From Eubacterium_G segne (GTDB lineage: Bacteria > Bacillota > Clostridia > Lachnospirales > Lachnospiraceae), in the NCBI RefSeq assembly GCF_014287775.1, contig NZ_JACOOZ010000002.1:186001-250000 (forward strand): a DNA stretch of 64,000 nucleotides, read 5' to 3'. A program made the position numbers and the translations under genes. This document shows, one piece after another, positions 1-8,355 of the stretch; the first letter of the stretch is position 1, and each line of letters opens with the position of its first letter. Under the pieces are notes generated by a model. The model searched no databases and was not told where the DNA came from. It saw only the letters and a list, made by a program, of their open reading frames with translations.

Positions 1-48
1 TATCACAAAACCCGGTATTGAGGAAGTGTCTTATTGTTTTTCCTTAAG

Positions 49-77
49 TTGAGTTTATTCTATTTTTATGTTAAAAT
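49..77 (+). promoter_or_regulatory. Promoter of citrate synthase gene
   Basis: A -35-like TTGAGT (49-54) and a -10-like TAAAAT (72-77) are separated by 17 bases, the usual sigma-A spacing. Just downstream lies an inverted repeat, TTGTCAT (81-87) and ATGACAA (101-107), around the expected transcription start; it could be an operator or a 5' hairpin. Inference from sequence only. Confidence 0.5.
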
Positions 78-146
78 AGATTGTCATATTGTGTTTTTTT
101 ATGACAATTACTTAATTTTAATTTTAAAAAAAGGAGGGAAAATATA

Positions 147-1526
147 TTGCTATTAAATGAAAATTCATTTGAGACTGAAGATAAGCTTACGGCACAAATT
201 GAAAGGTACGCTGACCGTTGCGTAAACAATTCCTGCATAGATCCAAGTCTCTATGATGTATATAACGTTAAAAGAGGTTTACGTGAAAAAGGTGGAAAAG
301 GTGTTCTTACCGGTCTTACTGAAATAGGTGATGTTCATTCATTTGAGGTGGTTGACGGTGTTACGGTTCCATGCGAGGGACAGCTGTTCTACCGTGGAAT
401 GAATATAGAAGATATTGTTAATGGATTTATTGCTGAGGACAGATTCGGATTTGAGGAAGTAACTTACCTGTTATTATTTGGCGAACTACCTAATGCAAAA
501 CGCCTTGAAAATTTCAATAATGTTCTTGCTTCATTTTGTAATCTTCCTTCATCCTTTGTAAGAGACATTGTTATGAAGGCTACAAGCAAGGATATGATGA
601 ATCTTTTGGCACGATGTGTATTGTCCCTGTATTCATGGGACGATAACCCTGATGATACTTCCATTCCAAACGTTTTACGTCAGAGTTTAAGTCTTATAGC
701 AAGAGTTCCTCTTATTTCAGTATATGGATATCAGTCAATGAGGCATTATCACTATCATGATAATCTTCACATTATAAATCCTGACCCTAAGCTATCAACA
801 GCTGAAAATATCTTAAGACTTTTAAGACCCGACAGCTCCTATACTAATTTGGAAGCTAAAATTTTGGATTTGGCACTTGTTCTTCATGCAGAACATGGCG
901 GTGGTAATAACTCAACCTTTACTAACCATGTTGTATCTTCATCAGGAACAGATACATACTCAGCAATTGCCGCCTCTCTTTGTTCCTTAAAGGGTCCAAG
1001 ACACGGTGGTGCTAATGTTAAGGTTAAGAAAATGTTTGATAACATGAAAGAAACTGTTAATGACTGGAACGACGATGATGAGGTTAAAAATTATCTTAAG
1101 GGTATCTTAGATAAACGTCTCTTTGACCAGTCAGGATTAATATATGGTATTGGTCATGCTGTTTATGCCATATCAGACCCAAGAGCCAAACTTTTGAAGA
1201 GTTTCACAAAAAAACTTGCCGAAGAAAAGAATCTTATGGACGAGTATCATCTTTATGAAAATGTTGAACGTCTTGCCCCTGAGGTTATTTCAAAGGCTCA
1301 CAACAGAAAGAAAAGTGTTAGTGCCAACGTAGATTTCTACAGTGGATTTGTATATTCGATGTTAGGTTTACCTGATGAATTATATACCCCAATGTTTGCT
1401 GCCGCCAGAATGGCAGGTTGGAGTGCACACCGTATTGAAGAAATCATTAATGCCGGAAAGATTATCCGTCCGGCTTACAAGAACGTGGCAAAACCTACGG
1501 CATATGTACCACTTAACAAGCGATAA
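147..1526 (+). CDS. gltA: Citrate synthase
   Basis: Condenses acetyl-CoA and oxaloacetate to citrate, feeding 2-oxoglutarate and glutamate synthesis in anaerobes. The 459-aa protein carries the family's conserved blocks: the H-G-G-G-N-N stretch with the upstream catalytic His near residue 250, the GPRHGGAN block around residue 281, and GIGHAVY followed by S-D-P-R with the catalytic Asp. Length fits the clostridial citrate synthase group, which has an N-terminal extension. The start is a TTG, chosen because AGGAGGG at 132-138 lies 8 bases upstream and no better in-frame start follows. It stands alone: its own promoter precedes it, and a terminator shared with convergent dnaJ follows. No aconitase or isocitrate dehydrogenase gene is adjacent. 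Confidence 0.93.
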   Translation: MLLNENSFETEDKLTAQIERYADRCVNNSCIDPSLYDVYNVKRGLREKGGKGVLTGLTEIGDVHSFEVVDGVTVPCEGQLFYRGMNIEDIVNGFIAEDRFGFEEVTYLLLFGELPNAKRLENFNNVLASFCNLPSSFVRDIVMKATSKDMMNLLARCVLSLYSWDDNPDDTSIPNVLRQSLSLIARVPLISVYGYQSMRHYHYHDNLHIINPDPKLSTAENILRLLRPDSSYTNLEAKILDLALVLHAEHGGGNNSTFTNHVVSSSGTDTYSAIAASLCSLKGPRHGGANVKVKKMFDNMKETVNDWNDDDEVKNYLKGILDKRLFDQSGLIYGIGHAVYAISDPRAKLLKSFTKKLAEEKNLMDEYHLYENVERLAPEVISKAHNRKKSVSANVDFYSGFVYSMLGLPDELYTPMFAAARMAGWSAHRIEEIINAGKIIRPAYKNVAKPTAYVPLNKR

Positions 1527-1567
1527 ACAAAATATGACTTTAAATAATATACATTTTTAAATAAAAC

Positions 1568-1610
1568 AAAGGCAGTTAGTTTAAGCAAATTGTTCATTCT
1601 AACTGCCTTT
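1568..1610. terminator. Bidirectional intrinsic terminator
   Basis: AAAGGCAGTTAG (1568-1579) pairs with CTAACTGCCTTT (1599-1610). A-rich sequence on one side and T-rich on the other make it work in both directions, ending gltA (+) and the dnaJ end of the heat-shock operon (-). Confidence 0.85.
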
Positions 1611-1654
1611 ATTCTTTCAGATTTAATTTTCAGCAAATCTGAATTTCTCTATTT

Positions 1655-2815
1655 TTAAAAGAATTTCTTCTTTCTCTTCTTCTCAGTTCCTCCCGGTTTT
1701 GCATCGTCAAACTCATGAAGTGTATTGCCTGAGATTTCATCAAATTTCTTAAGAAGCTCTTTTTGTTCTGAATTTAAGTGAGTAGGAACGTCTACCACAA
1801 GAGTTGAATACTGGTCTCCCTTTGTATTCTGATTGTGTACATTGCAAACGCCCTTTCCCTTAAGTCTGATACGTGTTCCTGTTTGTGTACCCGGCTTAAT
1901 GTTAAATTTAACATCACCATCTATGGTTTTGACACGAATATCTCCACCTAATGCTGCCTGTGCATATGATATACGGGTATTGTTATACAAATTCATACCA
2001 TCACGCTCAAAGTTTGCACTTGGAGATACACGAACATCAACTAACAAATCACCTCTTGGACCACCGTTTGTACCCGGTTCCCCTTCACCTGTTTTACGGA
2101 TTCTCTGCATATCATCAATACCTGCAGGAATATCAATAGTAACTTTCTTCTTCGTCTGTTTATATCCATTGCCATAGCAATCAGGACATTTTTCCTTGAT
2201 AATTTTACCTGTTCCGCGACAATCAGGACATACCTGAGTACTTTGCATCATACCAAACATAGTCTGCTGACGTGAAACATACTGACCCTGACCATTACAT
2301 TTAGGACACTTTTCAGGAGAAGTTCCAGGCTTTGCACCTGTTCCGTTACAGGTTTTACATATTTCCTTGTAATTAATTGTAACTTCCTTCTTGCATCCAA
2401 ATACAGCCTCTTCAAAAGTAATTCGGATACCACATCTCACATCGGCTCCACGCATTGGACCGTTATTGCTTCTTGAACGTCCACGGCTTCCACCTCCGAA
2501 AATATCACCAAAGATATCACCGAATCCACCGAAAATATCACCGAAATCCATATTGTTAAAGTCAAAGCCACCTGCTCCGCCACTGCCATCAAAAGCCGCA
2601 TGACCAAACTGGTCGTACTGCTTTCTCTTTTCATCATCAGATAACACCGCATATGCTTCTGATGCTTCCTTGAACTTTGCAGCTGCCTCTTCATTTCCCG
2701 GATTTGCATCAGGGTGATACTTTTTTGCCAGAGTTCTATATGCTTTTTTTATTGTGGCTGCATCAGCGTTCTTGTCAACGCCTAACACCTCATAATAATC
2801 TCTCTTATCTGCCAT
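1655..2815 (-). CDS. dnaJ: Chaperone DnaJ (Hsp40)
   Basis: Co-chaperone that delivers unfolded clients to DnaK and stimulates its ATPase. Visible parts in order: J domain (about 1-70) with the HPD triad in KYHPDANPG; Gly/Phe-rich region (about 75-115); a zinc-binding region with four CxxCxGxG repeats (CKTCNGTG, CPKCNGQG, CPDCRGTG, CPDCYGNG); a C-terminal client-binding region; and a Lys-rich tail. At 386 aa it is a full-length type I DnaJ. It is the last gene of the hrcA-grpE-dnaK-dnaJ operon, 117 bases after dnaK. That gap contains a strong hairpin which may lower its expression relative to dnaK. Confidence 0.97.
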   Translation of the reverse strand: MADKRDYYEVLGVDKNADAATIKKAYRTLAKKYHPDANPGNEEAAAKFKEASEAYAVLSDDEKRKQYDQFGHAAFDGSGGAGGFDFNNMDFGDIFGGFGDIFGDIFGGGSRGRSRSNNGPMRGADVRCGIRITFEEAVFGCKKEVTINYKEICKTCNGTGAKPGTSPEKCPKCNGQGQYVSRQQTMFGMMQSTQVCPDCRGTGKIIKEKCPDCYGNGYKQTKKKVTIDIPAGIDDMQRIRKTGEGEPGTNGGPRGDLLVDVRVSPSANFERDGMNLYNNTRISYAQAALGGDIRVKTIDGDVKFNIKPGTQTGTRIRLKGKGVCNVHNQNTKGDQYSTLVVDVPTHLNSEQKELLKKFDEISGNTLHEFDDAKPGGTEKKRKKKFF

Positions 2816-2867
2816 AATAATATACCTTCCATCGTTAAAAAATAGCGTATCTTATTTCGTGGGAAAA

Positions 2868-2890
2868 CCCGTCCGTTTGAAACGGGCGGG
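2868..2890 (-). promoter_or_regulatory. Hairpin between dnaK and dnaJ
   Basis: CCCGTCCGTTT (2868-2878) pairs with AAACGGGCGGG (2880-2890), allowing G-U pairs, and on the minus strand is followed by GGTTTTCCC. A smaller GGGG/CCCC hairpin is at 2906-2918. The short U run suggests a leaky terminator or an mRNA processing/stability element, not a full stop. Confidence 0.5.
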
Positions 2891-2932
2891 ATTCTCCGGT
2901 AATAAGGGGCATCACCCCATTATATTTTTAAT

Positions 2933-4795
2933 TTATACTTCTGTGAAGTCTCCATCAACCACATCGTCATCATGTGGTGCGGCTCCACCTGCATTCATGT
3001 CAGGACCTGCACCCTGTGCTCCTGCAGCACCCTGTGCCTGTTCGTACATCTTCTGGAATAACTGCTGTGCTGAGTTCATTAATTTCTCTTTTCCAGCCTT
3101 TAATTCCTCAACCTGAGCCTCTGTAGGTTCATTAGCACCAATTGCAGAAACTGTGGCCTTTAATGCATCGATGTCAGCCTGAACTGCCTGCTTATCACCT
3201 TCTGCTAACTTATCACCGGCTTCGCTCATTGCCTGTTCTGTCTGAGTAATGATAGCTTCAGCGTCATTCTTTGCATCAATTGCTTCCTTACGTTTCTTAT
3301 CAGCTGCTTCATATTCAGCTGCTTCCTTAACTGCCTTATCAATATCTTCATCTGACATATTTGATCCGGCTGTAATTGTAATGTGCTGTTCCTTGCCTGT
3401 TCCAAGGTCTTTAGCTGATACATTAACAATACCGTTTGCATCAATATCAAATGTAACCTCAATCTGTGGAACACCTCTTCTTGCTGGAGGAATTCCATCA
3501 AGTCTGAACTGTCCAAGGGACTTGTTATCTCTTGCGAACTGTCTCTCACCCTGTACTACGTTAATATCAACTGCTGTCTGGTTATCTGCTGCTGTTGAGA
3601 AAATCTGGCTCTTCTTTGTAGGAATAGTTGTATTTCTCTCAATAAGTCTTGTAGCAACACCCCCCATTGTTTCAATTGATAATGAAAGTGGAGTAACATC
3701 AAGAAGAAGAATATCACCGGCACCTGCGTCACCTGCTAATTTACCACCCTGAATTGAGGCACCAATAGCTACACATTCATCAGGATTCATCTTCTTTGAT
3801 GGCTCGTGACCTGTTAACTGTTTAACCTTATCCTGAACAGCCGGGATTCTTGTAGAACCACCAACTAATAATACTTTGCTAAGCTCTGAAGCTGTAATTC
3901 CTGCATCCTTTAACGCATTCTGTACAGGAATAGCTGTTCTCTCAACTAAGTCTCTTGTAAGTTCATCAAACTTAGCCTTTGTAAGAGTCATGTTAAGATG
4001 CTGTGGTCCCTGCTCATTAGCTGTAATGAATGGGATGTTAATTTCAACCTGTGTAGATGATGAAAGTTTCTTCTTAGCATCTTCTGCTTCAGCTTTAATT
4101 CTTTCCATAGCCATCTTATCATTTGAAAGGTCAATACCTGTTTTTGACTTAAAGTCAGCTACCATATAATCCATAACCTTCTTATCAAAGTCATCACCAC
4201 CAAGCTTATTATCACCGTTTGTTGCTAAAACTTCGATAACGCCATCACCGATTTCGATAACAGATACATCAAATGTTCCACCACCTAAATCGTATACCAT
4301 AATCTTTTGTTCTTTTTCATTATCAAGACCATAAGCCAAAGCTGCTGCTGTAGGCTCGTTGATAATTCTCTTAACATCAAGACCTGCAATCTTACCTGCA
4401 TCCTTTGTAGCCTGTCTCTGAGCATCATTGAAATATGCCGGAACAGTTATAACTGCTTCTGTAACTTTTTCACCAAGATAGCTTTCTGCATCAGCTTTCA
4501 ACTTCTGAAGAATCATAGCTGAAATAGCCTGTGGTGTATAAGACTTGTCGTTAATAGTAACTTTATAATCTGTACCCATATGTCTCTTAATTGATGATAC
4601 TGTACCTTCTGCATTAGTTACTGCCTGACGTTTAGCCTGCTCACCAACTAATCTTTCACCATCTTTTTTAAAAGCAACTACTGAAGGAGTTGTTCTTGCT
4701 CCATCTGCATTTGTTATAACTGTAGGTTCTCCACCTTCCATAACAGCTACACATGAGTTTGTTGTTCCTAAATCAATACCAATAATCTTTCCCAT
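2933..4795 (-). CDS. dnaK: Chaperone DnaK (Hsp70)
   Basis: ATP-dependent cytosolic chaperone. The 620-aa protein has the N-terminal nucleotide-binding domain (about 1-360) with the phosphate-1 motif IDLGTTNSCVAV, the phosphate-2 block VYDLGGGTFDVS and the adenosine-binding LLVGGSTRIPAV. The substrate-binding domain follows (DVTPLSLSIETMGG onward), then a helical lid and an acidic tail ending DGDFTEV. The Gram-positive type, lacking the 24-residue insertion of proteobacterial DnaK, is consistent with the length. The start follows an AGGAGG site with good spacing. It sits 34 bases after grpE, third in the CIRCE-controlled operon. Confidence 0.98.
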   Translation of the reverse strand: MGKIIGIDLGTTNSCVAVMEGGEPTVITNADGARTTPSVVAFKKDGERLVGEQAKRQAVTNAEGTVSSIKRHMGTDYKVTINDKSYTPQAISAMILQKLKADAESYLGEKVTEAVITVPAYFNDAQRQATKDAGKIAGLDVKRIINEPTAAALAYGLDNEKEQKIMVYDLGGGTFDVSVIEIGDGVIEVLATNGDNKLGGDDFDKKVMDYMVADFKSKTGIDLSNDKMAMERIKAEAEDAKKKLSSSTQVEINIPFITANEQGPQHLNMTLTKAKFDELTRDLVERTAIPVQNALKDAGITASELSKVLLVGGSTRIPAVQDKVKQLTGHEPSKKMNPDECVAIGASIQGGKLAGDAGAGDILLLDVTPLSLSIETMGGVATRLIERNTTIPTKKSQIFSTAADNQTAVDINVVQGERQFARDNKSLGQFRLDGIPPARRGVPQIEVTFDIDANGIVNVSAKDLGTGKEQHITITAGSNMSDEDIDKAVKEAAEYEAADKKRKEAIDAKNDAEAIITQTEQAMSEAGDKLAEGDKQAVQADIDALKATVSAIGANEPTEAQVEELKAGKEKLMNSAQQLFQKMYEQAQGAAGAQGAGPDMNAGGAAPHDDDVVDGDFTEV

Positions 4796-4829
4796 TTTAT
4801 TTTCCTCCTAAAATAACATAAAACTTTAG

Positions 4830-5471
4830 TTAATTTGCAACTTTTACCATACTGTGTCTAATAACAGTATCTCTATATTTATAGCCTTTCTGCAGTTCCT
4901 GAGAAACAATGTTTTCACCAAGTTCATCGTTTTCCTCATGCATTACTGCATTGTGAAGGTCAGAGTCAAATTCCTTTCCTTCGGCTTCAATAGCTGTAAC
5001 TCCCATTTCATCAAGAGTTGAAAGTAATTGTTTATAAATAAGATTCATTCCCTGTCCTACAGGTGACTCTAAATCTTCTTCACTAAGTGCTGCAACTCCT
5101 CTTTCAAAGTTGTCTACTATAGGAAGTATCTTCTCTATAATAGATTTGGCACCTGTTTCAAACATTGCTGCCTTTTCCTTTTCGCTTCGGCTTCTGAAGT
5201 TTTGGAACTCTGCAAATAATCTCTGGTACTTATCATTAAGTTCCTCTATCTGCTGGTCTTTTTTGTCCTTCTTCTTTAAGCCACGCTTTTTTTTCTTATC
5301 AGGATTTTCATTCTTGTCTGATGCCTCCTGTTTTTCCTCTGCCACATCCTGTGATTTTGCATCCTGTGACTTTTCTTCTTTTTTAGATTCTTCCTTTACT
5401 TTCTCTGTAGTTTCTTCATTTGCCACATCTTTTTCAAGGTTCTCATCTAAATCTTTATTTTCCTTTTGCAT
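4830..5471 (-). CDS. grpE: Nucleotide exchange factor GrpE
   Basis: Releases ADP from DnaK to restart its cycle. The 213-aa protein has a charged, low-complexity N-terminal third (Glu/Lys-rich, with a polybasic patch near residues 57-72), a coiled-coil dimerisation helix (about 75-115) including the family-typical FQNFRSRSEKEK, and the C-terminal beta domain with HNAVMHEE and GYKYRDTVIRHSMV. The extended charged N-terminus is longer than in E. coli GrpE but common in Clostridia. It lies 30 bases after hrcA. Confidence 0.96.
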   Translation of the reverse strand: MQKENKDLDENLEKDVANEETTEKVKEESKKEEKSQDAKSQDVAEEKQEASDKNENPDKKKKRGLKKKDKKDQQIEELNDKYQRLFAEFQNFRSRSEKEKAAMFETGAKSIIEKILPIVDNFERGVAALSEEDLESPVGQGMNLIYKQLLSTLDEMGVTAIEAEGKEFDSDLHNAVMHEENDELGENIVSQELQKGYKYRDTVIRHSMVKVAN

Positions 5472-5501
5472 CGGATAATCATCCTTTCTTAAAACTTTAT
5501 A

Positions 5502-6545
5502 CTAATTATCATCTTTAAAAGTCTCACTTAACTGTTCTTTAACAGTTCTTAAAGTTTCAACAACCTTTTCGTAGTCCATTCGCTTCGGTCCTATAATACC
5601 GATAGTTCCTTTAAATCCATCTTCAAGCTCGTATGTTGCCGTGACAACGCTACAATCCTTCATGGACTTAACCGGGCTCTCACTACCTATATATACCTGA
5701 ATGCCTGTTTCCTCATCACTTTCATTAATAAGTTCTGTCAGCTGTGACTTTTCTTCTAATGTTGTAAGTAACTGGCTGGCTCTTTCCTTATCACTAAGCT
5801 CAGGATATTTAAAAATATTAGTGGCACCTGATGTGTAAATCTTCATCTGTGCCTCTGTAGCAATAGCTTCCGTAATGGTCTTTAACACTTCATTAACCAA
5901 TCCCTCAAGTTCTCCTGCCTGAGATGTTAATGTGGAAATAACTCCTAAGTTGATTTCCTCTAATGACAAACCTGCCAAAACAGTGTTAAGTGCCACATTC
6001 AATCTCACTATCATTTCCTGACTAATCTGCTGTGTAGTCTTTATAATTCTGTTAACTACGTGATTCTTGTCAGAAACAACAGTGCATAACAACTGATTTT
6101 CATCAATTACTGATAATTGAACAAACTTGATTTTATTCTCCTGAGACTTCGGTGCGGATACCATGGTGGCATAATTGGTATTATTTGCTAATACCTTTGC
6201 CATATTTTGAAGTAATGTCTCAACCTTATCAACCTTCTCAATTAACAAATCTTCTTTTTCAGTTACCTTCTTTTCTCTTTCATCTAACTCAGACATCTTA
6301 TCCTTTAAGATATTGTCCACATAAAATCTGTAACCCTTATCTGTAGGAATACGTCCTGCCGATGTATGGGGCTGGATAATGTATCCCATCTCTTCTAAGT
6401 CAGACATTTCATTTCTAATGGTAGCTGAACTTAAATTCAAATCAGTGTTCTTGGAAATGGTTCTGGAACCTACCGGCTCGCCTGTTTCTAAGTAGCTTCT
6501 GATGATAGCATCTAAAATCTTTTCTTTTCTATCACTAAGTTCCAT
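5502..6545 (-). CDS. hrcA: Heat-inducible repressor HrcA
   Basis: Represses class I heat-shock genes by binding CIRCE; its folding depends on GroEL. The N-terminus is a winged-helix DNA-binding domain (LSDRKEKILDAIIRSYLETG, SSATIRNEMSDLEEMGYI), followed by the GAF-like HrcA domain. The longer frame begins inside the CIRCE palindrome at 6575; the ATG at 6545 is chosen because AAGGAG lies 6 bases before it and it begins with the family-typical MELSDRK. This gives 347 aa. It is first in the operon, so it represses itself and grpE-dnaK-dnaJ. Confidence 0.96.
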   Translation of the reverse strand: MELSDRKEKILDAIIRSYLETGEPVGSRTISKNTDLNLSSATIRNEMSDLEEMGYIIQPHTSAGRIPTDKGYRFYVDNILKDKMSELDEREKKVTEKEDLLIEKVDKVETLLQNMAKVLANNTNYATMVSAPKSQENKIKFVQLSVIDENQLLCTVVSDKNHVVNRIIKTTQQISQEMIVRLNVALNTVLAGLSLEEINLGVISTLTSQAGELEGLVNEVLKTITEAIATEAQMKIYTSGATNIFKYPELSDKERASQLLTTLEEKSQLTELINESDEETGIQVYIGSESPVKSMKDCSVVTATYELEDGFKGTIGIIGPKRMDYEKVVETLRTVKEQLSETFKDDN

Positions 6546-6569
6546 AAGCATCTCCTTTCTTTGATTTAT

Positions 6570-6596
6570 TAGCACTCATTAGTTTCGAGTGCTAAT
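6570..6596 (-). promoter_or_regulatory. CIRCE operator
   Basis: TTAGCACTC (6570-6578), nine spacer bases, GAGTGCTAA (6588-6596): a perfect match to the CIRCE consensus bound by HrcA. It lies between the operon promoter and the hrcA start codon. Confidence 0.97.
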
Positions 6597-6611
6597 ATTT
6601 CATCTGACACT

Positions 6612-6640
6612 AAAATATCACTATCAAAGTACTTTGTCAA
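6612..6640 (-). promoter_or_regulatory. Promoter of the hrcA-grpE-dnaK-dnaJ operon
   Basis: On the minus strand, TTGACA (6640-6635) is a perfect -35 box and TATTTT (6617-6612) a -10 box at 17-base spacing. CIRCE starts about 15 bases downstream, so bound HrcA would block initiation. Confidence 0.8.
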
Positions 6641-6772
6641 CAATTTTATTAAAAAAGATTTGTTAATAAATTGTAAACATTTTTAACGCCACTATTTTAA
6701 GTTTTTCTTCTATTATAATAATGCACATTACCAATATATCTTAAAACTATAAAATTAATTTATATTTTTATA

Positions 6773-6806
6773 TTGATTGTAGTGGAATCATGTGTTATTC
6801 TACTAC
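6773..6806 (+). promoter_or_regulatory. Promoter with inverted repeat upstream of MATE gene
   Basis: TTGATT (6773-6778) and TATTCT (6796-6801) are 17 bases apart. A 10-bp inverted repeat with one G-T pair, GTAGTGGAAT (6779-6788) and ATTCTACTAC (6797-6806), fills the spacer and the -10 region, the position of a repressor operator. The rest of 6597-6892, between the divergent hrcA and MATE genes, is AT-rich with no other feature seen. Confidence 0.45.
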
Positions 6807-6892
6807 CTATTGCAATTAATTATTGTGATTATTTTATACAGTTATTTATTGCTGTTTTTATTTAAATTATTTAATGAGATGAGGTTATTTTA

Positions 6893-8296
6893 ATGGTTGC
6901 GGAAGGAAAACAGACTTTTAGAACAAAATATTTTGGCGACAAAGCTTTTTACAAAATGATTATGGCTATTGCACTGCCTATTGTTATTCAAAATCTTCTT
7001 ACTAACTTTGTTGCTATGCTTGATAATGTAATGGTAGGAAAAATCGGAACAGACCAGATGACCGGTGTTGCCATTATTAACCAGTTATTTTTTGTGTTTA
7101 ATCTGGCAGTTTTTGGTGGAATGTCCGGAGCGGGAATTTTTTCTGCCCAATATTTCGGTCAGAATAATCATAATGGTGCCAGAAATGTATTTAGAATGAA
7201 ATTAATTATAGGAATATTTATTATTGCCATAAGCATGTGTGTTTTAATTATTCTCCACGAACCTTTAATTAATATGTTCCTGCATGAAGGTGGGGCTTCC
7301 GGAAATATCCATGCTACATTTAAATATGCCAGGGATTATCTATACATCATGCTTTTTAGTATTATTCCTTTTGTAGTGGCAAATTGCTATAGCACAACCC
7401 TTAAGGAAGCCGGTCAAACCATGGTTCCTATGATAGCAGGACTTTTAGCCGTTATTGTTGACTTTGTTTTCAATGCTCTTTTAATATTCGGTTTACTTGG
7501 TTTTCCAAAACTGGGAGTCATAGGTGCTGCCATTGCAACAGTTATGTCAAGATTTGTTGAATGTGGATATCTTATAATTTATACCTACAGACACAGTGAT
7601 AAATATAGGTTTATTAAAGGTGTTTATAGCAATTTGCATGTGCCTTCCTCTCTTGTAAAAAAGATTCTTTTACGCGGTACTCCCTTATTATTTAACGAAT
7701 TGCTTTGGGCCGCCGGAATAACAATGCAGACACAGGCACTTTCTACCAGAGGACTTTCGGCCATAGCCGGGCTTAATATTTCCAACACTCTTAATAATGT
7801 AGTTAATACATTTTTCTTAACAATGGGCATTGCCATTTCTATTGTTATTGGTCAGTTAATTGGTGCCGGCAAGCTAAAAGAGGCTAAGGAAACGGATACG
7901 AAGATGATCACTTTTTCTTTAATGATTTCTCTTGGAGTATCTGCCCTGTTGCTTATTGCAGCACCTTTGTTCCCACGTATATATAACACAACCGGAGAAA
8001 TACGTTATCTTGCCACAAGATTTATTTTGGTATATGTTCTTGCCACACCATTTAACGCCTTTACCAATGCGGCGTACTTTACTCTTAGAAGTGGTGGCAA
8101 AACGGTTATGACTTTTATTTTTGACAGTGGTTTTATATGGGCGGTAAATGTACCTGTGGCAATGCTACTGGCACATTTCACTAATCTGCCGATTGTGTGG
8201 ATGTTCTTTATTATAAGTATGCTTGATGCCATTAAATCTGTTGTGGGATTTATTCTTGTGAAAAAAGGCGATTGGCTAAATATAATTGTGGAGTAG
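6893..8296 (+). CDS. MATE family efflux transporter
   Basis: Integral membrane exporter of the MATE family, which uses Na+ or H+ gradients to expel cationic drugs, dyes or metabolites. The 467-aa protein has about 12 hydrophobic segments and the typical first helix (FYKMIMAIALPIVIQNLLTNFV, shown here only by its start FYKMIMAIALP), MLDNVMVGKIG, and the second-half counterpart around LNISNTLNNVVNTFF. The start follows a GATGAGG site. It is monocistronic, divergent from hrcA and convergent with the PTS gene. The substrate cannot be read from sequence. It is not a close duplicate of the second MATE protein at 14.2-15.6 kb. Confidence 0.92.
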   Translation: MVAEGKQTFRTKYFGDKAFYKMIMAIALPIVIQNLLTNFVAMLDNVMVGKIGTDQMTGVAIINQLFFVFNLAVFGGMSGAGIFSAQYFGQNNHNGARNVFRMKLIIGIFIIAISMCVLIILHEPLINMFLHEGGASGNIHATFKYARDYLYIMLFSIIPFVVANCYSTTLKEAGQTMVPMIAGLLAVIVDFVFNALLIFGLLGFPKLGVIGAAIATVMSRFVECGYLIIYTYRHSDKYRFIKGVYSNLHVPSSLVKKILLRGTPLLFNELLWAAGITMQTQALSTRGLSAIAGLNISNTLNNVVNTFFLTMGIAISIVIGQLIGAGKLKEAKETDTKMITFSLMISLGVSALLLIAAPLFPRIYNTTGEIRYLATRFILVYVLATPFNAFTNAAYFTLRSGGKTVMTFIFDSGFIWAVNVPVAMLLAHFTNLPIVWMFFIISMLDAIKSVVGFILVKKGDWLNIIVE

Positions 8297-8303
8297 GAAA
8301 CCG

Positions 8304-8340
8304 GGGCGGTGAAATTTCATTTTTGTAATTTCACCTGCCC
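8304..8340. terminator. Hairpin between convergent MATE and PTS genes
   Basis: GGGCGGTGAAATT (8304-8316) pairs with AATTTCACCTGCCC (8327-8340) apart from one bulged base. It lies between two convergent stop codons; the U-tract is weak on the plus strand, so efficiency is uncertain. Confidence 0.6.
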
Positions 8341-8355
8341 TGCCTATCTCCACAG

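Noticed and set aside
3249..3752. Open frame of 167 codons opposite dnaK
   Set aside because: Shadow of the conserved dnaK reading frame.
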